NCBI GenBank assembly: GCA_907164885.2
Contig: OU015493.1
Span: 124,133,570 to 124,197,569 of the forward strand
DNA from: Dolomedes plantarius
Lineage: Eukaryota > Arthropoda > Arachnida > Araneae > Dolomedidae
Direction of reading: 5' to 3'
Length of the DNA stretch: 64,000 bases
Each line of letters begins with the position of its first letter. Position 1 is the stretch's first letter. Positions 45,559-57,047 of the stretch are shown here, in pieces. The translations under genes and the position numbers were made by a program. The notes below the pieces were generated by a model. That model was not told the origin of the DNA. It saw nothing but the letters and a program-made list of their open reading frames with translations, and made no database searches.

Positions 45559-47968
45559 ATACTTATATATAAAGAGAGAGCGATTTTGTACGTGGAGGGC
45601 AATCTCCAGAACCACTGCACCTATTTGAAAAATTCTTTCACTGTTTGAAAGGTACATTATTCCAGATAGACATGGGCTATATATTATGTATATCTGATCA
45701 GTAGAAATAAAGTTAGGGGCTTAATCCTAACAATCTCCATTGTTACCGCTACTGTCCTCTACCGCTTTTTGTGCCGAAGTCTTCAACGATCCTTAGCTTC
45801 GTGCTATCGCGGTGGGCTTCTTCTATACTTATACATAAAGAGAGAGCGATTTTTTACGTGGAGGGTAATCTCCAGAACCACTGCACCTATTTGAAAAATT
45901 CTTTCACTGTTTGAAAGGTACATTATTCCAGATAGACATAGGCTATATATTATGTATATCTGATCTGTAGAAATAAAGTTAGGGGCTTAATCCTAACAAT
46001 CTCCATTGTTACCGCTAATGTCCTCTACCGCTTTTTGTGCCGAAGTCTTCAACGATCTTTAGCGTGGTGCTATCGCGGTGGGCTTCTGTTCTGACGATAG
46101 TGGTTCGAACCTAGCCGTTCTGCGGCACGCCTTTTTCTTTTAAAAATTAACTTTAATTATTAACTAACGTAAAATTAATTTGAATATTATTTTAAGAATA
46201 TTATTTTTTAAAAAATTGAATATTTAAAAAAACATTCTTTACTTAAAATCCTTTTTATATTTTTGTATTTTTATTTCAACTCTTAACCTCTTTCTATTAT
46301 CTATCTATACTTATATTTATAATAAATACGACTATCAATGTATGGAATTGATGTAAAATCTATACTTATATATAAAGAGAGAGCGATTTTGTACGTGGAG
46401 AGCAATCTCCAGAACCACTGCACCTATTTGAAAAATTCTTCCACTGTTTGAAAGGTACATTATTCCAGATGGACATAGGCTATATATTATGTATATCTGA
46501 TCAGTAGAAGTTAGGGGCTTAATCCTAACAATCTTCATTGTTACCGCTACTGTTCTCTACCGCTTTTTGTGCCGAAGTCTTCAATGATCCTTAGTGTGGT
46601 GCTATCGCGGTGGGCTTTTGTTCTGACGATAGTGGTTTGAACCTAGCCGTTCTCCGACACACCTTTTTCAATTAAAAAATTAACTTTAATTATTTACTAA
46701 CGTAATATTAATTTGAATATTATTTTAGGAATATTATTTGAAAAAAAATTTATTATTTTTATAAAAACATTCTTTACTTAAAATCCTTTTTTTATTTTTG
46801 TATTTACATTTCATCTCTTAACTTCTCTCTTTTAAAAAATTAACTTTAATTAATAACTAACGTAATATTAATTTGAATACTATTTTAGGTGCTTAAAATA
46901 ATTAAAAAATCATTCTTTTTTTAAAATCCTTTTTTATTTTTGAATAAGACTACGGTCTCAAGCACACCCCTTTCTTTTATAAAATTAACTTTAATTAATA
47001 AATAACATAATATTACATTGAATATTATTTTAGGAGCTTAAAATAATTTAAAAAATATTCTTTACTTAAAATCCTTTTTATTTTTGTATTTTTATTTCAT
47101 ACCTTATTCTAATTTTGGGATACCAATGTGTATCTATACTTCTATAATAATATATAAAGAGAGAGAGCAGATTTTGTATGTGGAGGGTAATGTGCAACTT
47201 TTGTACATTAAAATGTACCTTACATATTTTCCTTTTTCATCCGCAATCAAGTAACCATAGCAACACCCTTTAGCTTACGGGGTCCGTTTTTCGAAATCGC
47301 CCTTTACAATGGGAAAATTTTATCTACTTCCTATCCCCCTTTTACGGGGGGGGACATTCAGCGTGGGGGGTCAGAGGAAAGAGTGGTTAATTGCTTTCTT
47401 ATTGCTTTCTTACTATTAAAGAAGAATTTCAATAGTAGTTCATCGGCACTCCGTGCCTCTTTCATCTCTCAAAAGGCTGAAAATGGATGAACCGCGGGTG
47501 AACCGACCATGTCTCTCGCCTGAAAAGAAATAGCCTCTAGCTAGAATGACAAAAGATTATTATTCAGTCCTTTTCGGCAAGATTCACCCTCCGTTCCCAG
47601 AATGTCACCCAATTGTTCTTTGGGGGCAAAGACGTTAGGAAAGTCACAACGAAGTGGAATTCTAGACTATATCTCTGCCGACATCACACCGTATTTTTCG
47701 AGAGTATGTGCTTCGGATATATGCTATCCCACCCAGTAAGGAAAAGGTTTAATATTTTTAAGATTCAAGTAAAGGAGGTATTGATAAATACAAAAAGGAT
47801 TTTCGAAACTGGCAACGTTAAAGGGTTTATTGAAGAAAACAACATTTGGAAGTACGCTTTTTATTGGACATTTAAGGTAAAATAAGATTTACAATTTATT
47901 GGCTATCAACGGGAAATTTATTGGTATAATATTTTGTTCAACCCGGACAAAATCGGGACGGGCCGCTA

Positions 47969-47969
<1 letters not shown>
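45559..47969 (+). mobile_element. Second Helitron family inserted in copy 6
   Basis: It begins TCTATACTTATATATAAAG after A (45558) and ends CGGGCCGCTAG before T (47970), with a CCCG..CGGG hairpin just before the end: the Helitron pattern. Its 5' end recurs inside at about 45824, 46358 and 47133. At 46318-46357 even the flanking piece of the host Helitron is repeated. A tRNA-like stretch with GGTTCGAACC occurs near 46096. The 3' third holds no recognised protein (frame 47613-47885 is unknown). No Rep/helicase motif is seen. Confidence 0.75.
46139..47105 (+). repeat. Minisatellite, four units of about 120-150 bp
   Basis: Units at about 46139-46290, 46674-46815, 46828-46945 and 46976-47105 share TTAACTTTAATTA, then GAATATTATTTTA and CTTAAAATCCTTTTT. 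The first two are separated by a repeated 5' end of the Helitron. Confidence 0.8.

Positions 47970-48051
<82 letters not shown>
47970..48051. repeat. (TA)n microsatellite
   Basis: About 80 bp of nearly pure TA dinucleotides at the junction of the two Helitrons. The open frame across it is low complexity. Confidence 0.95.
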
Positions 48052-48055
<4 letters not shown>

Positions 48056-48677
48056 AAAAAATAGTAAGGGATATTTTTATATACAAAATAATGTAGAAGA
48101 AAATATTCAAATTAAATGCAATAGGACATACTAAAGAATATAGTACAGTTAATATAGTACCGTTTGAGGAACATAATATCTTTTGTTGTATTTTAATAAT
48201 TGTTTGGATTATGTCCAATCGTCTGCCGCATTAGCAAGAAAAAAAAATTGTCTATTTAGTTGTTATGCACGTGACGATAAATTTATTTAAAGTACCAAAA
48301 AAGAAATCACGTGATCTGCATTTAATAAATTAAATTGCAAAAATCAATCCTTAAAAATTCAACAAAAATCAGAAAATGGAGGTAAAGATTCGAAAAAGAT
48401 CTCATTTTAAATGAATTTTTATGATCTTTCTCGTGATATAAATTTCATAACCCTAAAACTATTATTTTAAATGCAAACTTAAAAAAGTTACTAAAACAGC
48501 TTAAAAATTTAATTTTTAAAAAATCTAAGAAGAATTTTTCAAAAATCTTTCTTAGTGCCCCCCTACACTATAAGAAGAATCGCCATGCAAAATTTCAGCC
48601 CTTTTGGTCCAGCGGTTTGGTCTGTGCGTTGTATGTCAGTGAGTCAGTCAGTTACGGAACTGTTTTATATATATAGA
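48052..48677 (-). mobile_element. Helitron copy 6, 5' part
   Basis: Resumes with TTTATAAAAAAATAGTAAGG as in the copy at 63530, and on the minus strand starts TCTATATATATAAAACAG at 48677, followed by T. Together with 45423-45558 it makes one copy of normal length. Confidence 0.85.
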
Positions 48678-48678
48678 T

Positions 48679-48950
48679 GAATGTTGTTGGTCCTCCTTTT
48701 GCATCGATGACAGCCTGCACACGTCTGGGGAGAATTTCCTCCAGTTTTTTATAGGTGTCCATAGAAATAGACTTCCAGGCATCCATCACGGCTGAAGTGA
48801 GTGCTGGCAGTGAGGATGGTCGATTTGGCTGGCTATGTAATCAGCGTTATAATTCGTTCCAAAAGTGTTAAATGGAATTTAGACCGGGGCTCTGAGAAGG
48901 CCAGTCCAGTTTTTGAACACCCATTTCGTCAAACCATGGAAACAAAGTAC
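48679..48950 (-). pseudogene. Tc1-like transposase, C-terminal remnant
   Basis: The minus strand reads LDWPSQSPGLNSI, then a stop where the catalytic glutamate should follow, then HFWNEL, LPALTSAVMDAWKSISM and RRVQAVIDAKGGPT, the standard C-terminus of a Tc1 transposase. The N-terminal two thirds are missing, replaced by a SINE at 48962. The frame carries additional stops. Its terminal repeat is likely the one at 45168-45190, now 3.4 kb away. Confidence 0.82.
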
Positions 48951-48961
48951 AAGCGCTTCAA

Positions 48962-49172
48962 TTATTACATAGGAGACTAATGGAAGACCAATAAGCATGA
49001 AATTGTCCAAATTGATAATGTACAGTTTGATACCTGTTGTAATAAAATAGGGAACCTACAACTTGAAGAATGTGATTAACGGCTAAAAACACCGAGGCCT
49101 GCGGCAGGAATTTGAAACCACAGCCTCTGGACTCAAAGACTGCGTCCTTAACCATTCGAACAGCATCCGAAG
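48962..49172 (-). mobile_element. tRNA-derived SINE, second family
   Basis: The minus strand opens GGATGCTGTTCGAATGGTTA, with an A-box-like motif (complement of 49143-49160), followed by a B box GGTTTCAAATTCC (complement of 49107-49119), then an unrelated body. The fold and length (about 75 bases to the end of the T arm) suggest a Leu- or Ser-type tRNA origin. It differs from the SINE at 37366 and 59497. Confidence 0.7.
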
Positions 49173-49182
49173 ATATAGCTGA

Positions 49183-49602
49183 TTAAGGCTTCTGTGTACT
49201 AACCCTATTAGATTCACTTACATCAATGTTTACCTGTGGAGAAAATGTGTCCAAGGATTTCCGACTTAGATTTAAAGTTTTTTTTTAATTGTACTTCGTA
49301 ATAGACAAAGAAATTTTACACCTTGGAACATTTTTCGCTTTTTTTAAAATGTCAATATTATTATAAAATTTAAATTATTCGGGGTAAAAATCTAGAATAG
49401 TATACTTAAAACGCTCATAAATTTCTTTCGCGGACGAAATTTATAAAAGGAACCCTGTTGCAAGCGGCAGAAAATTTCAGTCTATCTGAAAATAACCATT
49501 TTAATTGGATTATCAGAATTTATATATCTGTAAATAGTAGACAAATTTTCTCCATGGGTAAACATTGAGCAGAGCGAAAGCAATAGTATACAGCAGCCTT
49601 AA
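49183..49602. mobile_element. MITE with AAGGCTG ends, uninterrupted copy
   Basis: TTAA at both ends (49183-49186 and 49599-49602) encloses GGCTTCTGTGTACTAACC and GTATACAGCAGCC. It shows the empty site of the insertion seen at 25428-26009. Confidence 0.88.
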
Positions 49603-49677
49603 TTGTGCTCTGTTCGACTTGAAATTCATATAAAATTTACTGTTGAAATAAAGCCTATTAGAGGATTTTATAAAATA

Positions 49678-51008
49678 CACTGTCACACAAAAATATATGC
49701 ACCCAGAAGAAATCGAGCTACTATCCCGAAACTTGCCCGGAATTTAGTATGGTGAGAGATATGCAAATGATTAAAATTTCGACGCCAATGAGACAAGGTT
49801 AATTTCGCTATGCGCGTATGAGATGCGGATCTCGGAGAGATTAAAAGCATGATTGCTCATGGCATAGGGTTATTCAAACAAATCTGTCGACTTGGATGGA
49901 CAGTATTGTGACTAGAGATGCCTCTGAGACGCAACCGGCGACAGTACGAACAATTGTCGGAATTTGAGAAGGGGCGTATGATAGGCCTCAGAGAAGCAGG
50001 TTGGTCGAACAGGCACGGCCACCACTTCAGTCGGAGCGATATGGTAGTTACTTGGTTTTAGCAACAATGGATCACGGAAGAGATAGTCTACCGTCGCATA
50101 TAACGTCGCGTAGGGTCAGGGTATCCCATGAACACAAATGCGCGCCAGGATCGCGCAATCAAAAGAACGGCCACGTCCGTAACAACGACGTAGCTAGAAT
50201 CGGTTCGACGCCATTTACCACCTTCCAGACATCCGAATATCAAGGGAAACCATTCGGAGTGTCGATTGGACTTTTGCCGACCTCGGGCAAGTTGGAGGCG
50301 TGTGATCTTCAGCGATGAATTCCAATTCAGTATCAATGCTGATGACCAGCGCATACGCATGTGGAGGCGGCCAGGCCACCGGTCCGATCCGCCATTTGTT
50401 GTCGAGAGGCATATGGCGATTACACAAGGTGTGACAGTGTGGGGAGCTATTTGTTTGGACACACTATCACCTCTAGTCGTCCTTCAACGCACTTTGACAG
50501 CACGCAGTTACGTGGACGAAATTTTAACGCCAGTTGTACTGCCTATGCTATCAAGTCGCCCAGGTGCCATTTATCAGTAAGACAACGCTCGTCCACATAC
50601 TGCGCGACTCTCCCAACAATGTCTTCAAGGATATGACGTACTCCCATGGCCCGGCAGGTCACCAGACATCTCGCCAATATAGCACGTCTGGGAAGTTCTT
50701 GAAAGGCAACTGCAGCCGTCCGGGAATACTGGTGAATTAACTGCCCAGTTGCAAAGATTATGGCATAATCTTCCGCAGGAGGTCATAGATGATCTCATTG
50801 ATTCGATGCCACGCCGTGTTTCAGCTTTTATAGCTACCAGAGGTGGATTTACTACTTACTGATTTGTAACCTTTTCCATGCCATATCTTCGTAATAAAAC
50901 GGTATGTTCTTCTGACTTTGTAATCATTTGCTTATCTCCTCATACACTACATGTTTCGAGATAGTAGCTTGTTTCCTTCTGGATGCATATAGTTTTTTTA
51001 TGACAGTG
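49678..51008 (+). mobile_element. Tc1 transposon, complete ends
   Basis: TA-flanked (49676-49677 and 51009-51010). The ends CACTGTCACACAAAAA and TTTTTATGACAGTG are followed inward by a second paired block (GCTACTATCCCGAAAC and GTTTCGAGATAGTAGC), giving an inverted region of about 60 bp. 1,331 bp with one transposase pseudogene. Confidence 0.93.
49918..50862 (+). pseudogene. Tc1 (DDE) transposase, decayed
   Basis: It would cut and paste the surrounding element. ATG at 49918 opens MPLRRNRRQYEQLSEFEKG, the first DNA-binding helix-turn-helix, about 240 bases inside the terminal repeat. Frameshifts and stops scramble codons around 50000-50250. From 50266 the frame is open: VIFSDEFQF (first aspartate), RMWRRPGHRSDPPF and GVTVWGAI. 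An in-frame TAA precedes DNARPHTARLSQQ (second aspartate). A TAG replaces the third catalytic residue in SPI-stop-HVWE. The normal C-terminus (SMPRRVSAFIATRGG) ends at TGA 50860-50862. The second aspartate and the lost acidic position are 32 residues apart, two fewer than DD34E. Confidence 0.9.
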
Positions 51009-51010
51009 TA

Positions 51011-54000
51011 TTATAGTTACCCTCGATTATTAAACTAAATTTTCATCATGGTTTTAATGACTTAGGAATATGCAATTTATATTTTTTATTACGTTGTGTT
51101 TATTTCTAATATTTTGTTACTATCATTGATTAAACACCAGTTTTGCGTTTCTATTCCTAAAAGAGTAAAACTGAAACCAAATTATCTTATCTCCATTACG
51201 CATGCTACTAGTGATGCCGTTTAGTGATACCATGACGATTATTCTAATACGGCCACGAACCTATTTCATAAAACACCAATTATAGTTCAATGCTTGGTTA
51301 TAGTATCCGATCGTACTCACAGGAATGTGATGTACGCCAGAGATAGGGGTATGGTTTCACAACAGTTCTACCTCTGACAATCAGCATCCGTTCGTCGCTG
51401 CTTTCTTTACAATTTTTATAACGATGATCGTCAATTTAAGATACACCACGAAACGCAATGTAATAAAATTAACTTTTAAAGCATGTCATTTCGAAATTAA
51501 TTTTAAAAAAGAGCAATACGGGATCCAAAGTGTAAAGTATTCGGTGTTGTATGTGATGGCATTATTATTGGTGATGAATGCTAAACAGCTTTGACAGTGC
51601 TTTTACATCCTGAATTTGGACTATTCATTACAAAAAAAATGTTCCCATAAAGGATAAATATGGAACCATAAAACACTGGAATCTAGTCATAAAATAATGT
51701 ATTCCCCTTAAAATAACATGGAATTCCGGGGACAATGATATTTATGAATCTGAGTATAAAGGCGACATGGGATCGCGTTGTCTCTGCATTCCTTAAATAG
51801 CAATCTATTTTTAATCTGCTGTGATTATTTTTTTTATTTATATCAAAATATTAATAAATCTTTAGTTTAGATAATTTAAAGAACTGAACAGTTTTTATTT
51901 GTGTAAGAGACTCTAGTGAAGCTTAAGCACCTGTGAGACTTAATTCTCAAGAATTGACAAAAAACAATCACTATATATCTGATGCTCAAACAAACAAAAA
52001 TTAATTTAAGACTGTTTTTCTGCCTGTTTATTGAAATTTTCTACAACTGGAGATGATGCTTCCGTCCACGAGTTTAACTAGGATTGCGCATTAATTTGTA
52101 TTAATTGGCTTGAATCAATTTGCACATACGATTTGAATCAATTGTGTGAATTAATTTGCATTCCAGAGATTCAAATTTTCTATTCTATTGGAAATGTTGT
52201 AAAGCTTTTCGGATATGCAACTTATACAAATTTAAAAAGAAAGAACGTAAAATAATAAAAGTTTAAAAACTAAAATTATTACACTATAGGACTTCACAGG
52301 ATATATTTTTATTTGATAAAAACATTTTTTTAGATTAACTTCTAAATAAAGTTAATAGATTTAATCCACTGATTTATATGGTTGATTGTTGGCTAGTGAA
52401 ATAAAACCTCACAGACTGCATTATTTATTTAATTAAAACTGCATTTCTAGAATAATTCAAGCCTGAAATTAATAGAATTAATCCATTAAATTTCCTGAAT
52501 AGTTTTTGGAAACTCAAAAAAAGAAAATAAATTTCTCATGATTGTACGTTTTATTTAATAAAAACAATAATTTTTTAAATAAAAATGTACCGTATCTTTG
52601 AAGATTTACTATATTAAATTTTAAAAGATTACATTTAACAAAGAAAGAAAAGAAACTCTTTACAGTTTGGGAAGAATTATATATTAAAAACAGTTTATAT
52701 ATTAAAAATATTGTTTCTATATTAATACTAGAATTATTAAATAAAAGCAATACATTTGATGAGATATTTTTTAATCTACCTCACCAGCTGTAATTTTAAT
52801 ATTGAAATTTTTCATTTAAACAATTTTTCTAATTAATTCCAACATTGAATTAGGTGAATTAGATTTATCCATTTAACGTCCTTTTTTTCAACGAGATAAA
52901 AATGCTAAATACATTGAACGCCAGGTTTTTTCGTATTTCTATAATGGAATATTCGACCGTTGCCTATAGAGAAAATATTGATAATCAGATTGAAATATAA
53001 TTGCGTTTTTAATTTGCTTTTAAAAAGGTTAATTGAGAAAAAGCCAAAAAAAATTTAGAAATGTTCAAAAAAAAGTTAATTGCAAAAACATTTAATGTTC
53101 CAAATGAAACATTGTTTTTATTTATATTAAAAGTGTAGAACGCATACCGAAAACTCATAATAGTTAACAATTGCTAACAAAACAAACAGTTAACTTTTTT
53201 CAAAGAAAATAGTAGAAAATATTAGACTGTGGAAGTTATTTGTATGTATTCATGGTACCATACTTGTGATAAAACAAGTACACAATTTTTAAACTCTTGT
53301 GACTTAGGTACGGTGATGTAAGCATCCAATATTCTCCGATTATCCATAATGCATCAACCTGCATGTCCCGAACGAATAGAATCAGGCTGAAAACGGTAAA
53401 GTAATGCCATCTACATTACCACCACATTTTACACATAAATATAGATTTCTACCCTTATAACATTTCAGGCACACGGTAGTCACTGTTTTCCTGTAAACAA
53501 AGTTGGCAAATATCGAGATTAAGTGTTTAACAAATGAAACGTTAAACTAATAGAGACATGGTATACAGCTGTTCGATATATTTTAAATGAAGTGAGCAAC
53601 TAAGAAAATGAAAGAAATATTTAAAAAGGAAAAAACTCACAATTTTTTTGTAATACTTTCAGGGTTTGGAGAAGGGGAAAAGAAACACAATGGAGATATA
53701 CATGTACACCGAAATTTTAAACCAAAGTCTGAAGCCTTCAACACTTAACACTGAAATAGTGAGACTTTATTCCATAAAAATTCATTTTTAATTTGTGTTC
53801 CACAAGCGTGTTTTTAATTTGTGTACTACAAGCATATTTTTTTGCATTTAAAGATTTTAAAATTTGAACTTAAAAGAGCACCTTAAAGATGAATTTTAAG
53901 GTACAATAGAAAGTCACTCATACATGTCTTTTTAATTCGTTTTTCGAAGTTACATTCCAATTTCGAAGTTTTCATATCCAAACAATTTACATGAAACTAA

Positions 54001-54969
54001 TGTGTAACCTTTATTTGAGCAAATCTTTACATTGTAATACTTATTGTGTTATTGTAAATATATATATATATATATTTATTTATTTATTTCTGTAGGTTAA
54101 TAGTACCAAAATAGTTTTTTTCCCGTAAAGAATCATTTATGAAGCTTCTATGAAGTCATTTATAAAGAGTAAGTGTAGTAATATACTTTAAATGCGTTTT
54201 TCTCAAACATATTTCCTAGGTTTTTAGACTTTTGAATGCTCCATGCGACTTATTTGTTGTTCAAAATTCATGAAATTGATAAGGAAGAATCCTGTAAATG
54301 TTTACAAAGAAACTGCTTATGCATTTTACAATTCGACTACATTAAGGTAATTAAATTTGATTTATAACTCATTAAAAGGCAAAATTTTGATGAAAATCTG
54401 GATGGCATTCAGAAAAAAAATCTCTCAAAAATTATCTATTTAAAGGATTAACTAATTGATACCCAGATTTGTTTGTAATACACTTTAAGGTAATTAAAAG
54501 GCAAAATCGAGGAAAATTAAGTCGTAAGGAGCATTTTAATTTTTTCTTATAAATTTTAAATTTTTTTAAAATCTTAAAATTATAATAAGATTAGAAATTT
54601 CTTTTAAGGTATTCTATATATTTACAGTAAAATGTATGCATGTACAAAATTTTATATCTTTATGATAAAAGTTTTTAAAAAACTTCCGCGTGTTCACCTT
54701 AAATATTTCAGTTCACCTTAAATGCAATCAATATTCCATGTGTATTTTTTACATGTTATCTTTCTATGTATTTTTTTATGTTTTTTCATATGTTGTTTCC
54801 ATATGTAAGAGAAAAATAATATTTTCTCTCGAAATAGTTACTCTGCTAAAATTAAACTAAGCAAATAAAAAATTGCAATAAGAATTTTTTTTTTTACAAT
54901 GGCGCGAGATAGAAGTAATAGTAGGAATACGCTAAGATCCTTTAACAATTCAAACACCGCTGTTGATAA
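51011..54969. other. No recognisable gene, 4 kb
   Basis: AT-rich throughout, with a TA/TTTA simple repeat at about 54057-54090. The minus-strand frame at 52514-52750 is low complexity. I see no element ends. It is the longest stretch here without a recognisable feature, and could be intronic or intergenic. Confidence 0.5.
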
Positions 54970-54974
54970 AAGTA

Positions 54975-55620
54975 CCGGGTGGTTATAATTAAACTTCCCC
55001 AATAAAGAGCATCCTACAGCGCAAACGGGTGAATGGAATGCAACGACATTTCGTATATAGGCTATACACGAGATGCGATCACGGAATTTCGAAAAAAAAA
55101 TTTTGTTCCAAAATGTCCACTAGAGGGCGCCTTTTCGGGAAAAACATGAAATTTAACACAATAAACGACCAAAACGGAATACAGAAACAATATTAACAAT
55201 CCAGAACAAGAATTATGAGTAATGAAATGTAAAACGGGAAAAAGCTGTCAGTTGTAGGAGAAAAATGTCTAGATTTGCATTCTTGGGAAGAAGAGGAAGC
55301 TTTATGCGAAACACGTTAGGGCGTTAGGGTATAAAACGTTTGCAGACGTTGTCATGTTTAAGTCGATGTTTCCGGCTGTACTAATGACGGTCTCTTTAGC
55401 TGAACATGCGTTATTGGTGAAGCTGTTTTACGAAAACATGGGGAATTCTTCTGCTTCAGTTCGTGAATTTCGTCGTAGAAAGAACCTACGGCATGGACCA
55501 ATGTCTACTAAAGTTCTCCGGGCCATAATTAAGAGATTTGAAGAGACGGGGAAATTAGGAGTTCAACCTGGAAGACGCCGTAAACGTGTCACACCGGTAC
55601 TTGTTGATGCCGTCAAGACA
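54975..55620 (+). mobile_element. Mariner-type element, truncated 5' part
   Basis: CGGGTGGTTATAATTAAAC at 54975 looks like a terminal repeat, followed by about 400 bases of leader and the transposase start. The element breaks off near 55620 and its right end is not seen. Confidence 0.65.
55384..55620 (+). pseudogene. DUF4817-type transposase, N-terminal fragment
   Basis: I start at ATG 55384 (MTVSLAEHALLVKLFYENM), rather than the earlier ATG at 55354, because the family's conserved helix-turn-helix begins there. VREFRRRKNLRHGPM and KRFEETGKLGVQPGRRRKRV follow, the order seen in DUF4817 proteins, which precede mariner-like DDE domains in many arthropod transposases. The coding similarity stops near codon 80 and the open frame to 55686 continues in unrelated sequence. 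There is no catalytic domain. Confidence 0.8.
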
Positions 55621-55689
55621 GCTGATTTCTCAAGAATTCAGTTCCCCATTTTTCTGCATCCATTGGTATCGCTCTCGACCCCATAGCCC

Positions 55690-57045
55690 CAGCGGTTTCG
55701 GAGGAAATAGCGTGACAAGCTTTTGACAGCGGCGGCAGCGGGAGTAACTTTTTTTTTTTAGACTAGAGAGATATATAACAATGCTCTTTTCCTATACCCC
55801 AAAAGAATATTCAAATGATCAGCAGTATTTTAAACATGATATCTATCGCGATATGATACTTTATACCAATACAAGAAAACAAAAATGTAAATAATTCATC
55901 TTCATAAGGAGATTATAGAAATGTTGTCTTTTTTATATAGGTCGAGGAAATGCTGCGATTTTAAAGAACAAACTACCCATCTTCTAAACAATCATTCCAG
56001 TATTGTGCAACACCGAACTACTAAATATGAAAGGGAACGTTCTGAGAACTCAGCATTAAAGATTCCATCGAAAAATTAAATGCAGAAATAAAATTCTATA
56101 GTTACTCTATTATTAACAGCAATAGATAAAAGCCAATGATAAGTGCACTGTGAGCTAGCAGCTGCGGGTACTATGTCGGAGGAGTGCATTAAGCTGTAAT
56201 TTACTGATTATTATCGAAGCGGTATATAGCTGCCTGAAACAGGTTTCTGAGACTGAAATCGGAATTCTGACTGCGTTAATGAGGTCCCGCGTGTAGGGGT
56301 ATTGAATATCTTCCCTGGTAATAGCTAGAGCTTAAACCCTACGGGGAATGATTACACAAACCTTAAAATCCCCGTAATTATAACCGCTAATAGAACTAAT
56401 GCACACTGAAATAAGAATTTCCTAGCATTTTCCCCATTTGCATAGTATTATGGGTACTACTCTATACTTCTATGAATAAAACCCTAAAAACTTTATTAAA
56501 AACACGCTCATGATTTCGTGCACGCACAGTGCTTTATAACTTGGAAGGAAACGTGTATAAGTATGTGGCATCCAGATATAATCCAATTTGGACGCATGAT
56601 CGAGAAGCATTACCAAGTTATATATTGGTGTAGAGCCCTCTCCTTTAATTAATAATACGTTACTAATACTGTTACGTAATTTATATTAATGTAATAAGTA
56701 TTCAAATATCCATTAAAACAGAGATTTTTAAGAGGATACATTTATAAAATTATTTTATTTATAGAGTTAGAATTTTTAAATTTTTTGTGAAGGTTAATCA
56801 TAAAATTTGTAAACTAAATCACATCATAAAACTTCTCATAAAGTTTCTAAAATATTTAAAAATTTTTTAAAAAGTAGGGTAATTTAAAATCGTTATAACT
56901 CGAAATATTTTTTGTCGAATTACAAAAATTATCCTTTAATTAAACATAAATATATAGGTTTAAATTCTGATTCAGTTTTTTTTAAATATTAATTTAAAAG
57001 AATTTAAAATATTTTAAGAAAAATTTCTAAAAAAATTATGTAACT
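55690..57045. other. No recognisable gene
   Basis: AT-rich apart from a GC-richer patch at 55670-55740. No element ends or coding signal are supportable. Confidence 0.45.
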
Positions 57046-57047
57046 TA

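Noticed and set aside
47613..47885. 90-codon frame as a Helitron-captured gene
   Set aside because: No recognisable domain and no sign of exon borders; left as unknown sequence inside the Helitron.
47899..48096. 65-codon frame with a long Tyr-Ile run
   Set aside because: Translation of the TA microsatellite.
50088..50462. 124-codon minus-strand open frame
   Set aside because: Shadow of the Tc1 transposase coded on the plus strand.
55620..55760. Continuation of the DUF4817 transposase
   Set aside because: The frame stays open to 55686 but the sequence no longer resembles the family.
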